From Thermoactinomyces vulgaris (GTDB taxonomy: Bacteria; Bacillota; Bacilli; Thermoactinomycetales; Thermoactinomycetaceae), in NCBI RefSeq assembly GCF_003688725.1, contig NZ_REFP01000007.1, positions 683,684 through 747,683 on the forward strand: a stretch of DNA of 64,000 bases, written 5' to 3'. This document shows positions 17,920 through 26,921 of this stretch, piece by piece. Position 1 is the stretch's first letter, and every line of letters begins with the position of its first letter. A program made the translations under genes and the position numbers. The notes beneath the pieces are model-generated. The model was given only the letters and a program-made list of their open reading frames with translations, was not told where the DNA came from and did no database searches.

Positions 17920-19110
17920 GGTTGGTCTTCCTCCTGTTTTGGTCACACCCGAGGCGAGTCCCGTGACTGCCAAAAACAGAATCATCACCGACGAGACAAG
18001 CAACAAACCAAAGGAGGTTTGCAAAGAACCGATTTCCGCCACCCGGCCGATCAGCACCGGCCCCACGATAAAGGATAAATACCCGGCCCCCGTTACAATG
18101 GAAACAGAACGGGCTCCCCGTCCGGGGATGGCACGGGAAGCCAGCGAAAACGAGACGGGGGCAACCGGTGAAAGAGCAAACCCGACCCCCAGCAATCCGC
18201 AAGCGGCCACAACCGGGCTGGACGTGAGTATGACCACAGCGATCCCGACAGAAGCGATGAGCCCGCTGAAGATTAAAATACGGCTTTCCCCCGCTTTCTC
18301 AATCAAGGCGGAACTGCTCAAGCGTCCAATCATTGCCGAAAAATGCAAAGATGCGATCCCGATTCCTCCCAACAGCGGGCCGGACTGAAGAAACCCGCGC
18401 AAGTAAAGGGACAGAAAACCTTCCAACGATCCGTCGATAAAAAAACAGAGTGCGACCATGGTGCCAGCAAACAAAATCACGGACAGTCCCTTTTTAAGTC
18501 CGGGTCTTTGTTTCTCTCCTGCGAAATCCCCGCCATCTTCCCTGCTCTCACCGGATTTGCCTGGCAACGGAACCATCAGAAACAACACGGCCAACAGCAC
18601 CAAAGCCGATCCAGTCAAAAGATAAATCTTCGTATAAGTTACTCCCCGGGCCAGCAACAAACCGGAAGCCCATGCCCCGGCAGCCGCCTCTCCGCTGAAT
18701 GCGGCATGCAGATGCGTCATCACGTACGATGAATAATTGCGTTCATAATCCCCGCCCAATGTGTTGGCGATCATGTCATACCAGCTGATAAAAATCCCTC
18801 CGGCAAAGAATACCGCCAATAAGGCCGGATCCCTTTCGACAAACGCAAGAGAAATGAAAAATATTCCCGTCCCGCCGATCCCGAGCAACGCCAACGGCTT
18901 CCTGCCTGCTTTGTCCGCGATCCGCCCTCCCAACCACAAACTGAGAAGTCCGGCCCCGGACTGAAGCGTCAATGCCATCCCCAGTTGACCCGGAGACAGA
19001 TGAAAATCAGAAACCAAATCGTCCAACAACATCGCCCATACACCGGTTTGGAACCCCAGGAACAGAAACATCCACAACAAAAGCAGACGAAACCTTTGCC
19101 TTCTTTTCAA
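17908..19110 (-). CDS. MFS transporter
   Basis: 400 residues, about 12 membrane helices in two halves with a loop near 190-205. The helix 2-3 loop GGRIADKAGRKPLALLGIGG is the MFS signature GxxxDrxGRr. Likely a proton-driven exporter of small molecules; the substrate is not predictable. The TTG start is supported by a GGGAGGAAC site 9-10 bases upstream. It ends inside the AraC relic. G+C is clearly higher than the AT-rich island to its right. Confidence 0.86.
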   Translation of the reverse strand: MKRRQRFRLLLLWMFLFLGFQTGVWAMLLDDLVSDFHLSPGQLGMALTLQSGAGLLSLWLGGRIADKAGRKPLALLGIGGTGIFFISLAFVERDPALLAVFFAGGIFISWYDMIANTLGGDYERNYSSYVMTHLHAAFSGEAAAGAWASGLLLARGVTYTKIYLLTGSALVLLAVLFLMVPLPGKSGESREDGGDFAGEKQRPGLKKGLSVILFAGTMVALCFFIDGSLEGFLSLYLRGFLQSGPLLGGIGIASLHFSAMIGRLSSSALIEKAGESRILIFSGLIASVGIAVVILTSSPVVAACGLLGVGFALSPVAPVSFSLASRAIPGRGARSVSIVTGAGYLSFIVGPVLIGRVAEIGSLQTSFGLLLVSSVMILFLAVTGLASGVTKTGGRPTLRR

Positions 19111-19236
19111 CGAACCGGTTCCTCCCGTTTTTTGGAAAGCATTTTGAAACTTTTTTTGATTAAATAATTATTTCTTTCTTAAGAGCTCGATAACATTTAT
19201 TCGTAAATCTATGATTTCTCCAATGAAGGAATAATT

Positions 19237-19264
19237 AAGGTGGTCCAAAAAAGACCACCTTTTA
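19237..19264 (-). terminator. Terminator of the cell-wall-binding protein gene
   Basis: AAGGTGGTC and GACCACCTT arms around CAAAAAA; it overlaps the stop codon of the gene at 19262. Confidence 0.8.
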
Positions 19265-20794
19265 ATGAATATAGTTATTTAATGTTTGAATAGTGGAATC
19301 AGATATTGAGCTAGTATCTCCAGGAAAGTATATTGCATCTAAACCGAGAGTGTACTTTTCATAGTATGCCAAGGTTTCATTTGGAGTAGATGTTGGAGTA
19401 ACAAGCATCAAGGGGCCCCCATTTCTAGCTGCTAAAACGGAACCAGCTAAAGCTTGTTGATAGTTTGTACCGTCAGCAACTACAGAAACGGAAGGATCAA
19501 CAAAGTATTTTTCTGCCATATTATTGGCCACTTCAAATCGATTGCTCCCCGAAACTCTCTCTACTGTTCCAAATGATTTTAGTTGCGCTTCAACACTAGA
19601 AGAGATCGAACCTCCTACAATAATAAAATGATTTATTTGTGTATTTTTTTCTAAAAACGTCTTCACTTCAGTAGATAAATTACTACTTGATGTTGTTAAA
19701 ATTGGTGTTTGAGAATAACCAGCAATAGATGATGCAGACAATGTATCAGCAAAGTTTTCGATAGGTGTAATTATGGCTGTGTCGGTATTGTCATCAAGAA
19801 CACGTGAGGCAATATTTGTAGCAACGGCATAGTTATTTGCTCCACTAATTCTTTCGATAGTTGTAATCCCAGTCGCTTTTAGTTCACTTTCTACATCATA
19901 GGAAATACTGCCAGTCCCACCCAAAATAATTGCCTTCGTAGCTCCTAAACGCTGAATCTCATTTTTCGTACTAGGATCTAAAGAGGATTTCGTAGTGTAT
20001 AAGATGGGTGCCTTCTCTTTTACAGCAAGCGGAACACTGCCCAATGTATCTCCATAAGCATCAGAACGTGCAATAATAACAGTGTCTGGGTTTTCCCTAA
20101 AAATCTTTGTCATCAAATTACTAATACTGGATGCTACTTCACCATGACTTAATCCGTTTAATCTTTGAACACCAGGAACAGTTACTATATAAGGGTCCAT
20201 GATTGTATTTCCATTTTCATTGGAAGACACAAATTCAACGAGATTTCTTCCATAATGAAAACTCATGTATTGAGTAAATTCTCCTTTAGGAAGGTTATAG
20301 CTCTTATCATTGATCCCAACGGTTGCAATACCATCGGTTGAACCCTTTCCACTAAGTGTTGTATAGCCTTTAGATAATCGAAAATCATAGGATGAAGGAC
20401 TTGTAATTGATAACGATGGCAAGCTTGTATCCGGATTCCCAGAGAAAACAACTCCACTTAAAGTTAAGTTATATTTGCTCGTAATATCTTCATTGGTATA
20501 AACAGTAAATTCGTAGGTGCCAGCAGGTAACATATCACCCGAAGCATATCTATTCTCGGGATTATTTATATCTTGTAGCGAAATTCCAATTGTCGGATCT
20601 GTTCCGATATCTTCAATATTCAAAGTTCCACTCTCTACAGTGGTAAATTTGTAAACGTGCATTCTTTTTCCATTCAAGGTTCCTTTATATGTCACAGAAT
20701 CTACATTAGCTGAAGCTTGATGAATAAAAGCAAATACTGATAACATAAGTGAAAACATAAGTATATAGATCAACCCAGCCTTTTTATGGTTCAA
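19262..20794 (-). CDS. Secreted cell-wall-binding protein with CWB2 repeats
   Basis: 510 residues. An N-terminal signal peptide (about 1-30, hydrophobic LIYILMFSLMLSVFAFI then ASA) is followed by a beta-rich domain (about 35-115) and an Ig-like region (to about 210). Three CWB2 repeats follow (about 215-510), with repeated features such as IIARSDAYGDTLGSVPLA, RISGANNYAVATNIA, RVSGSNRFEVANNMA and GGS/GGT strands. CWB2 repeats attach surface proteins to the wall by binding anionic polymers. The gene is AT-rich and just downstream of another secreted protein gene (18-base gap), so they are likely co-transcribed. Partner or substrate unknown. Confidence 0.88.
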   Translation of the reverse strand: MNHKKAGLIYILMFSLMLSVFAFIHQASANVDSVTYKGTLNGKRMHVYKFTTVESGTLNIEDIGTDPTIGISLQDINNPENRYASGDMLPAGTYEFTVYTNEDITSKYNLTLSGVVFSGNPDTSLPSLSITSPSSYDFRLSKGYTTLSGKGSTDGIATVGINDKSYNLPKGEFTQYMSFHYGRNLVEFVSSNENGNTIMDPYIVTVPGVQRLNGLSHGEVASSISNLMTKIFRENPDTVIIARSDAYGDTLGSVPLAVKEKAPILYTTKSSLDPSTKNEIQRLGATKAIILGGTGSISYDVESELKATGITTIERISGANNYAVATNIASRVLDDNTDTAIITPIENFADTLSASSIAGYSQTPILTTSSSNLSTEVKTFLEKNTQINHFIIVGGSISSSVEAQLKSFGTVERVSGSNRFEVANNMAEKYFVDPSVSVVADGTNYQQALAGSVLAARNGGPLMLVTPTSTPNETLAYYEKYTLGLDAIYFPGDTSSISDSTIQTLNNYIH

Positions 20795-20812
20795 TTTTTA
20801 GATACTCCTTTC

Positions 20813-22180
20813 TCAATAAGAATAACTCCATGATTTTGTTGCACATAATCCTGGAATTAAACAGTCGAAACCTTCGTGTTTACTATAGTGGACTCGGATA
20901 TCATTATCTCCTTGAATATTTACCATCCATAGTTCATGTGAAGGAGCTCTATCTTGATAACCGACAGCAGTAAATACTCCATTTTCATAAACTTTTGCTG
21001 AATATTGATAGTCAATATCTGGACCAGGATTAGCTAACGGGTTTCCAACTTGATGGATATAACCAAATTGCACATAGCGTCCTCCAGAATCACTTCCTGA
21101 TTGTCGTTTATAAAAGTAAACTTTGTCCATACTTGCTCGGGCAACTCCGGCTACACTACCGTATTTATTATAAGCAACAGTAAGGTTAGCATGACGTGTC
21201 CCAAAATATGCTTTTGCTGGGCTCGTATCAAATCGTGCTAAAACATCGACACGGGTTCGATACTTTCCGCCTTCATCTCCCCACCATTCCGGCTTATACT
21301 TATTATCTCCAGCAAAGCTCTTATACCCTTTGGTAATTCTTGTACCACTAGGATTTGGAGCCTTTGATAGAGGGATAAAAGTTTGGTATCTGAATAAATA
21401 ACCATAACCCATGTAATTAGAAGAAACGTTTTTATCGTTCGCTAAGTTATTTTCGCTTTCTTTCATGGTAACTCGTTTAGTTAGAGTTGCTGTCTCTGTA
21501 AAAATTTCGTTTTCTTTACTCTTTGGAATAAAAATATGGTTTTCTTTGGCAATTTTTTTTGCTTTTTCAATCTCAGCTTCGCTCATTTTCTTTTTCCCAA
21601 CAATTTGATATGTAACTTCGCTCTTTTTGACATCAGGATTTTTATCAATATATTCATTTCCTTTTACAGTGTCAATGAGTGTTCCTTCTTTATAAATTTC
21701 ATAAGTATTATCGTCATCAGGAATACCACTCCAATTCAAATTAATTTGATTCTTACGAATAATAGTAATTAAATGGGAATTCTTAAGTCTATTATCCTCC
21801 AAGTCTTGTTTATCTTTCTCTGATCTCAGAGTTGACGTTTCAATCCTTATTTCATCAATAATACTGTTACTTTGGTCATAAGCTCTCATTTTTAGTTTGA
21901 CAGGCGTATTGCTATCTAAGTTAGTCATTTCAAATTGGTTAGATGTTGAATCCAGGGTAGCTTTTATGCCTTTTTTTATCTTAATTTCCTTTTCTTGATC
22001 ATCATCTTTTTGAATTGTTACTTTATCCCCGACTGAATTGAACGAAATTCGTAAGTTATTTTCATCCACTTTTATTTCTGGATTTAATTTTTCATTTGCA
22101 GATGTCCAATCAGAGTACCCGAAAAAACTGAATGAAAAAACCAAAACGCATGAGATAAAAATAAGAAACCACTTTTTCAT
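20813..22180 (-). CDS. Secreted protein with fibronectin-like middle and DUF3238-like C-terminus
   Basis: 455 residues with a clear signal peptide (WFLIFISCVLVFSFSFFGY). A charged N-terminal region, a fibronectin-III-like segment near 145-195 (QINLNWSGIPDDDNTYEIYK), a charged helix, then a C-terminal domain from about 260 (YLFRYQTFIPLSK ... DVLARFDTSPAKAYFGTRHA) that resembles DUF3238 of Bacillus surface proteins, from memory. The C-terminus has two Cys (FDCLIPGLCATKS) that may form a disulfide. It starts after an AGGGGG site. Role unknown; co-transcribed with the CWB2 protein. Confidence 0.72.
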   Translation of the reverse strand: MKKWFLIFISCVLVFSFSFFGYSDWTSANEKLNPEIKVDENNLRISFNSVGDKVTIQKDDDQEKEIKIKKGIKATLDSTSNQFEMTNLDSNTPVKLKMRAYDQSNSIIDEIRIETSTLRSEKDKQDLEDNRLKNSHLITIIRKNQINLNWSGIPDDDNTYEIYKEGTLIDTVKGNEYIDKNPDVKKSEVTYQIVGKKKMSEAEIEKAKKIAKENHIFIPKSKENEIFTETATLTKRVTMKESENNLANDKNVSSNYMGYGYLFRYQTFIPLSKAPNPSGTRITKGYKSFAGDNKYKPEWWGDEGGKYRTRVDVLARFDTSPAKAYFGTRHANLTVAYNKYGSVAGVARASMDKVYFYKRQSGSDSGGRYVQFGYIHQVGNPLANPGPDIDYQYSAKVYENGVFTAVGYQDRAPSHELWMVNIQGDNDIRVHYSKHEGFDCLIPGLCATKSWSYSY

Positions 22181-22319
22181 ATTCGAATCCCCCTTTTGTA
22201 CAGAAATATTATAACAGATTTATTTTAAAAAACAATTTTATTATTAATCAAAAATATATTGTTTATAATAAGTATTTTTTATATAATTTTTATTATTACG
22301 AAATAAAGGGGGTTTGATT

Positions 22320-22742
22320 ATGCTAAATATCGGAAAAAGATTGCTTGCATTATTATGTGCCACAGGGTTATTTGCAATTTACTATATGTTTCTTGGCGTC
22401 ATTGATACTCCTCAAGAGGACGGTTCTATCCTTGAAGTGATGTTTGTTCTTTCTTTTTTATATGGCGGATTAGGGATATTCACTTATGGCCTAGCAGTTT
22501 CTTATGTAACCGATCTGCTTTTACGGTCATTCAATAGTCTATGGAAACATGTAATTGCATTCTTTTCTTATTGTTTGTTTGGTTTTATTGCTGACCGATG
22601 GATTTTACAAATAGATACCCCTAACATTTTCGCATACTTTTCAACCACTTCTGCTTTGTTTGTATATATTTTCGTAAAACTATTCGAATTTATGGGCCAT
22701 ACAAATAAATCTAAAGAATTAAATTCTGAAGAAATAGAATAA
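22320..22742 (+). CDS. Small four-helix membrane protein, unknown
   Basis: 140 residues with four hydrophobic segments (about 8-28, 38-65, 72-92, 98-118) and a charged tail. No family recognised. The ATG at 22320 is spaced 7 bases from AAGGGGG; the TTG at 22314 overlaps that site. AT-rich like its neighbours and just upstream of a PIG-L gene in the same direction. Confidence 0.7.
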   Translation: MLNIGKRLLALLCATGLFAIYYMFLGVIDTPQEDGSILEVMFVLSFLYGGLGIFTYGLAVSYVTDLLLRSFNSLWKHVIAFFSYCLFGFIADRWILQIDTPNIFAYFSTTSALFVYIFVKLFEFMGHTNKSKELNSEEIE

Positions 22743-22806
22743 ATTTCTCCTTATCTAGCTGAATAAAACCGTAAGATTCTTTTTACATCTTAAGGAGGAT
22801 TACATC

Positions 22807-23553
22807 ATGAGCAGACCTGTTGTTTTCTATGCACCTCATGCAGATGATGAAACCTTAAATATGGGTATAACGATTGCCGAGCACGTTGCTGCATCTCGTC
22901 CTACTTATGTCGTTTTGATGACACGAGGCCGTTTAACAAGCGCTTTGCAAGCGATTAATGGCGAAATATATTCCGGCTACTGGAAAGGATATCATAATCC
23001 TTCTTTTGAAGGATACGAACCGCTCACGAAAGACACCTTAGCACAGGCAAGAGTCACCGAATTCCATCATGCTTGTACACAATTGGGTGTTCCCCGGGAA
23101 AATCAATTTGTGGAATATCTCGATAACCCCTCAAAGGAAGAAACGCTTGAATATGACGAAGCAAAAGCAATCATTCGAAAATATATTATAATGTTCCCGG
23201 ATGCTGACCATTACACTCTTTCTTATCATGATGTGCATCCTGATCACGCACATGTCGGACAAGCTCTGCTGGATCTTTATAATGAAGGAGAAATCAATTA
23301 TTATGTTCGATTTATCATCTCAATGGCCACACGTATGCAGCTTGAATCCAAAGGAGATCCGATTCCCGGTGGAGGTTGGAAAGATACACCAACTGATTCC
23401 ACTATCCAGCAAAAGTTAATCAATGCTTGTCGTTGTTATTCCGCTTGGGCACCATTGCTTGGTGCTTATGCAATTGGCTATCACTCTGTAGCAGGACAGT
23501 TTGAAAAACTTCTTGACAATCCATTTCACTATCTACATCAACCAAATGAGTGA
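22807..23553 (+). CDS. PIG-L family deacetylase, copy 1
   Basis: 248 residues. Opens with VVFYAPHADDETLNMGI, the PHxDDE zinc motif of the LmbE/PIG-L fold, with a second metal-binding patch YHDVHPDHAHVGQAL. Such zinc enzymes remove N-acetyl groups from sugars, as in GlcNAc-phosphatidylinositol or bacillithiol/mycothiol precursors. The sequence is very close to a second gene at 52619-53377, and two 3'-end remnants occur elsewhere, but this family branch does not look like BshB. The start follows AAGGAGGATTACATC. A small sugar or nucleoside substrate is possible; unknown. Confidence 0.9.
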   Translation: MSRPVVFYAPHADDETLNMGITIAEHVAASRPTYVVLMTRGRLTSALQAINGEIYSGYWKGYHNPSFEGYEPLTKDTLAQARVTEFHHACTQLGVPRENQFVEYLDNPSKEETLEYDEAKAIIRKYIIMFPDADHYTLSYHDVHPDHAHVGQALLDLYNEGEINYYVRFIISMATRMQLESKGDPIPGGGWKDTPTDSTIQQKLINACRCYSAWAPLLGAYAIGYHSVAGQFEKLLDNPFHYLHQPNE

Positions 23554-23845
23554 GGGGAAATCCTCGCTCTTTTTTTGAATCAGGAATCGAATAATTTATG
23601 GAAAAATAACCTTTTTTACAGATGGAGGAGTCAGCTTTTTCTGTTCGGCGAGTGAACCATAATATTTACTCTTCTCTCTATCTTGATAACTATTGATTAT
23701 CCTCACGGGATTTTATGCCAGATTTACGCATGATGAGTGAACACTCTAAAAAAATGATTTTAGACACAATCTAGTGAATTTTTAAAGTTTTATGATTGGT
23801 TATTTAAAAATGCTTTAAATTTTCATTCATTTAATTTTCAACAAT
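23554..23845. other. AT-rich non-coding stretch
   Basis: Follows the PIG-L stop. I see a weak terminator-like run (GAAATCCTCGCTCTTTTTTTG) but no gene. Confidence 0.35.
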
Positions 23846-24234
23846 CTACTCAACATTCCGTTTCGCCTTAGCAGGAAGTCCACGCAAAACATCGTGAAAT
23901 TTCTCACTCATTCTAAGAAATAAGTCTCCCATCATATGGTTTAGTGATTGTAATTGTTCGATATAGACTAAGTAATGAAGCGACTGGTAATCATTCTTGA
24001 GACAGTACATACTCGAATCTCTTCTTTCCGGTACTTTGTAAGATGATCATAGATTATGGACAAGGATGCCTAGAGCATTGAATTTGTTTCTTTATATTTC
24101 GTTGGATGGTAATAATTATACAGGCCATAGATGGCAAAGATAAATCCGTTTAATACTTTTCTATGATATTCTTCAATCCAATAATAACTATTTTCAAACA
24201 TCACCACCCATTGTTGATCCACTTCGGTTTTCAT
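23846..24234 (-). pseudogene. Decayed gene of unknown family
   Basis: Reading leftwards from an ATG at 24234, the product MKTEVDQQWVVMFENSYYWI continues to KYKETNSML, where an in-frame stop occurs. It resumes and then needs a frameshift to reach NDYQSLHYLVYIEQLQSLNH and KFHDVLRGLPAKAKRNVE, ending at a stop at 23846-23848. The protein-like coherence across one nonsense and one frameshift marks a recent relic. I do not recognise the family. No ribosome site is seen at the start. Confidence 0.6.
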
Positions 24235-24440
24235 TTACTTTTGGCGCCGTCCCAAGTATTGATCAGAGAAATGGTATCTGGATCCAGTAACCTAAGAAGG
24301 ATTGTTACCTGCGCTAACCATACAAATCTGTGTCGTTTCCATTAATGAATAATCCGTTTGGGCTTTAAAACGTAAGGTGAGTAATCCCCCTCCGGTAATG
24401 GAGAGGTTTTTTTACATTTGTCCCGGCAGACCGGGAATAA

Positions 24441-25064
24441 TCATTTTTCCATAAACACCAGGCGAAGGCCTAAAATTGTATAAATGGCGGCTTCGATCCA
24501 ATGAACGCTCCGGGAACGGATGAAGGGTTGCAAAAATTTTTCCCCCAACGCACCGACTCCCACCGAGACCAGGCTGAAGATAGTTAATGCCTGAAAGATA
24601 AACAACATTCCGAGCCCGATGAATTGAAGAGTGACGGATCCCGCGTGAGGTGAAACAAATTGCGGCAAAAAAGCCAAAAAGAATATGGATACTTTGGGAT
24701 TGAGCAAATTCATCCAGATTCCCCGTTTATACAAGGCAAAAGCGCTTTGTTTCAAGGTTTTTTGCTTCACGGGACCGGTGCCGGAGCTTTTCAGCGCTTG
24801 CCATGCCAAAAAAAGCAGATAAGCCGCGCCGAAATACTTGAGAATTTGAAATGCCAGCGCCGAATGATAAATGACAGCGGAAATTCCAACGGCCACGGCG
24901 GCCGTATGCCCCAACAAACCGGTGCACAAGCCGAGCGCTGTCATGATTCCCCCTTTTTTTCCTTGCACCATGCTTTGCGTTGCCACAAAAAGAATATCCG
25001 GTCCCGGCATGAGAGTGAGTGCAACAGAAGCCAGCAGAAAATAGAGAACATTGGTCATGTCCAT
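24441..25064 (-). CDS. LysE/RhtB family exporter
   Basis: 207 residues with six hydrophobic segments. The family signature near the N-terminus, LTLMPGPDILFVATQS, matches the LysE (RhtB) motif, and NLLNPKVSIFFLAFLPQFV is the conserved middle segment. LysE proteins export amino acids or their derivatives. It starts at an ATG within MDMTNVLYFLLA. Just downstream lies a decayed copy of the CCTCC/GGAGAGG hairpin (about 24391-24414) as terminator. Confidence 0.88.
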   Translation of the reverse strand: MDMTNVLYFLLASVALTLMPGPDILFVATQSMVQGKKGGIMTALGLCTGLLGHTAAVAVGISAVIYHSALAFQILKYFGAAYLLFLAWQALKSSGTGPVKQKTLKQSAFALYKRGIWMNLLNPKVSIFFLAFLPQFVSPHAGSVTLQFIGLGMLFIFQALTIFSLVSVGVGALGEKFLQPFIRSRSVHWIEAAIYTILGLRLVFMEK

Positions 25065-25110
25065 GAGCAGGCGTACTTCCTTTCCATGAAAAATCGCTTT
25101 TCATTATATT

Positions 25111-25145
25111 AAAAAATCCCCCTGTTTTTCAGGAGGATTTTTTAT
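25111..25145 (-). terminator. Terminator between erm and LysE genes
   Basis: AAAATCCCCCTG and CAGGAGGATTTTT arms around TTTTT, with A- and T-tracts on both sides; it lies just after the erm stop codon and can serve it. Confidence 0.75.
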
Positions 25146-25150
25146 TTCGG

Positions 25151-25954
25151 CTATTTCAGCCAGCGGTACGGCGGGACATGCCGGACCATGGTATGGAAAA
25201 CCACGGCCCACTCTGTGTCGCTTAACCGTCCGACCGGCGTATTCCGGCTCTTCTTCAACGTTTTCACAAGATGCGTGATTTGCGGTGCCGTGAAAATCCC
25301 TCTGAAAACCTCACCGACCGGCAACTCCGGATGCTTCAGGGCATATGACGCCAGTTTAAAAAACAAAGTGCGAAACCGGACGGGAATCAAGGGAGGGGCT
25401 TTTCTCTTGATAAACAAGACGGCCGAATCCACCTTGGGAGGCGGTGCAAAATGATACCGGGCGATGGTCCTTCCCATCGTTAAATCAAAATACATCCGCC
25501 AAGCCAGAATGCGCGGGTTCGTGGAAGGATGGCTTGTGAAGCGTTTGGCCGCCCCTTTTTCCATCACCAGCAAACCGTTTTGAAACGGATTTTCAGGCCG
25601 GTCCATCAATCTTTTCAATATCGGGGTGGTGATGGAATAAGGGATATTGGATACCACCGAATACGGTTTATCGGGCAAGTTCACTTCCAAAAAATCCTTT
25701 TCAATCACCCTGACATTCCTGTGTGGTTTCATTTCTTCCCGCAAAATCTTTGCAAAAGAAAGATCGTTTTCAATGGCGATGACCTTTTTGGCTTTTTGCG
25801 CCAGATGAACGGTCAAAGCTCCTTTGCCTGCACCGATTTCCACCACTTGATCCTCCGGGCCGACTCCGGACATCTCCACAATGCCCGCTGCCAGCCGTTT
25901 ACTTTTCATTAAATGTTGTCCCGGAAAATTTTTTCTTAACTTCTTTTTACTCAT
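25151..25954 (-). CDS. erm: 23S rRNA (adenine-N6)-methyltransferase, Erm family
   Basis: 267 residues. Rossmann methyltransferase with EIGAGKGALTVHLA (SAM loop), IAIENDLSFA, the catalytic VVSNIPYSITTP (NIPY motif of adenine dimethylases) and a YHFAPPPKVDSAVLFIKRK segment at the end of the catalytic domain. Erm enzymes methylate A2058 of 23S rRNA, giving macrolide, lincosamide and streptogramin B resistance. It could in principle be KsgA, but the start KKLRKNFPGQHLM, the leader architecture and the extra C-terminal part favour Erm. The ATG follows GGAAGGTGAG. Upstream lie a leader peptide with an RLR motif, a tiered hairpin and a terminator, so expression is probably induced by macrolides through attenuation. 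Confidence 0.88.
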   Translation of the reverse strand: MSKKKLRKNFPGQHLMKSKRLAAGIVEMSGVGPEDQVVEIGAGKGALTVHLAQKAKKVIAIENDLSFAKILREEMKPHRNVRVIEKDFLEVNLPDKPYSVVSNIPYSITTPILKRLMDRPENPFQNGLLVMEKGAAKRFTSHPSTNPRILAWRMYFDLTMGRTIARYHFAPPPKVDSAVLFIKRKAPPLIPVRFRTLFFKLASYALKHPELPVGEVFRGIFTAPQITHLVKTLKKSRNTPVGRLSDTEWAVVFHTMVRHVPPYRWLK

Positions 25955-26076
25955 ATTATCTCACCTTCCGCATTCTGCCCGGTGCAAAGCAAATGCGGAG
26001 ATGAGCCTGTTTTTCAGGCGCACGAAGACACACCAAGCCTGTGGTTCCGGCTTGGCGGGATGTCGGCAATGAAAGC

Positions 26077-26108
26077 AAAAAAAGGGAGGGGATTCCCCTC
26101 CCTTTTTT
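26077..26108 (-). terminator. Leader terminator (attenuator) upstream of erm
   Basis: GGGAGGGG (26084-26091) pairs with CCCCTCCC (26095-26102), flanked by A7 and T6, so it is strong in both directions. It lies between the leader peptide gene and erm in the leader transcript. Three more small hairpins follow toward erm: CCAAGCC/GGCTTGG (26033-26055), GCCTG/CAGGC (26005-26019) and CCGCATT/AATGCGG (25969-25998), the last next to the erm ribosome site. Confidence 0.8.
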
Positions 26109-26128
26109 ATCTATTCATATGCACAGGT

Positions 26129-26248
26129 TTTACCTGAAAAAGGGCAGACTGATCCCGATTCACTCTGCACAAGGCAGGGCTTTGAACTTTTTAAAATCAG
26201 TTGTTCAAAGCTTGGAATCGGAGTCTGCAGAAATACATTTCAGGTAAA
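26129..26248 (-). promoter_or_regulatory. Tiered stem-loop over the erm leader peptide
   Basis: Three nested perfect arms: TTTACCTGAAA/TTTCAGGTAAA (26129-26139 with 26238-26248), GCAGACT plus CCGATTC with GAATCGG plus AGTCTGC (26144-26161 with 26215-26228), and GCTTTGAAC/GTTCAAAGC (26179-26187 with 26203-26211). The right arms contain the start and the RLR codons of the leader peptide, so a ribosome stalled there would open the outer stems. Confidence 0.8.
26197..26238 (-). CDS. Erm leader peptide with RLR stalling motif
   Basis: Thirteen codons, MYFCRLRFQALNN, preceded by GGAGGA at 26249-26254. The RLRF core matches the RLR class of erm leader peptides (ErmD leader has MRLRF), in which macrolide-bound ribosomes stall at the R-L-R codons. 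It lies about 240 bases upstream of erm in the same direction and inside a tiered hairpin that precedes a terminator. Together these make a drug-induced attenuator very likely. The exact antiterminator pairing is not resolved. Confidence 0.85.
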   Translation of the reverse strand: MYFCRLRFQALNN

Positions 26249-26281
26249 TCCTCCTTCGTTCTTGATGGAATAACACGGTAA

Positions 26282-26310
26282 AGTCTAACATGGATGTTTG
26301 TTTTCATCAA
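26282..26310 (-). promoter_or_regulatory. Probable promoter of the erm leader
   Basis: On the minus strand TTGATG (26305-26310) and TAGACT (26282-26287) with a 17-base spacer, about 30 bases before the leader peptide ribosome site. Confidence 0.5.
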
Positions 26311-26463
26311 CCTTAAAAGTTCATTTCCCCCTTCCTTCCGCCTGAAACTTTTCGGTTGATCCTGTCCATTGGTGCGAAAGGTGAGATGGATTCGCGAAAT
26401 GGATATTATAAAATTAAGTTGGGGACATTTGTTCCTCAAATGAACCATAAAGGAAGTGAAAAA

Positions 26464-26916
26464 GTGAAACGGATTTCTTTAATCGGAAAGGGTTTGTTCT
26501 GCTTTTTGCTGGGCTTGGCCATTGCCGGAACAACCGGTTTTTCTTCCCTTCCGTCAGCAGCGGAAGATCAGCCGGCAACCTCGGAACAGTGCCCGAAAGC
26601 GGAGGATTTGATCCAACCGGATGAAAACGCGGAAAAAGAAATCCGCGATGTCCTTCCGCAATTGATTCAAGAAACCTATGGCGACGATTCCCGTTACCAA
26701 AATTATGAGGTCAAACGAATCCTTACCCTCAAGGCTCCCGAATCTTCCCCCTACTCCGGCATCGCCGAACAACAATGCAGAAAAGAAGTTGCCGGAAAAT
26801 CCCTGCTGGTGGAACTGTTCTTTCCGGAGTTCCTCCCCAGCGCCAGCTTGTCGCAAGGACAAGTTTTCGTGGCCAAAACGAATGAGGGATGGAAAGTCTG
26901 GTATCGCTATCATTAA
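26464..26916 (+). CDS. Small secreted protein, unknown
   Basis: 150 residues from the GTG at 26464, spaced about 7 bases from AAAGGAAG. A typical signal peptide (KRISLIGKGLFCFLLGLAIA ... SAAED) is followed by a mature domain of about 115 residues with two Cys (SEQCPKAED and EQQCRKEV) and an alternating sheet at the end (GQVFVAKTNEGWKVWYRYH), somewhat like a lumazine-binding/NTF2-type fold, but no family is certain. Own terminator. Confidence 0.75.
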   Translation: MKRISLIGKGLFCFLLGLAIAGTTGFSSLPSAAEDQPATSEQCPKAEDLIQPDENAEKEIRDVLPQLIQETYGDDSRYQNYEVKRILTLKAPESSPYSGIAEQQCRKEVAGKSLLVELFFPEFLPSASLSQGQVFVAKTNEGWKVWYRYH

Positions 26917-26921
26917 TACTG

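Noticed and set aside
17920..18388. Rightward continuation of the AraC-like frame
   Set aside because: After the AraC domain the sequence is antisense to the MFS gene and is rich in Pro/Arg/Thr without family features; the true AraC end is in the neighbouring frame.
25956..26033. 26-codon GTG mini-ORF ending one base before erm
   Set aside because: No ribosome site, and a far better leader peptide with the RLR motif exists at 26197-26238.
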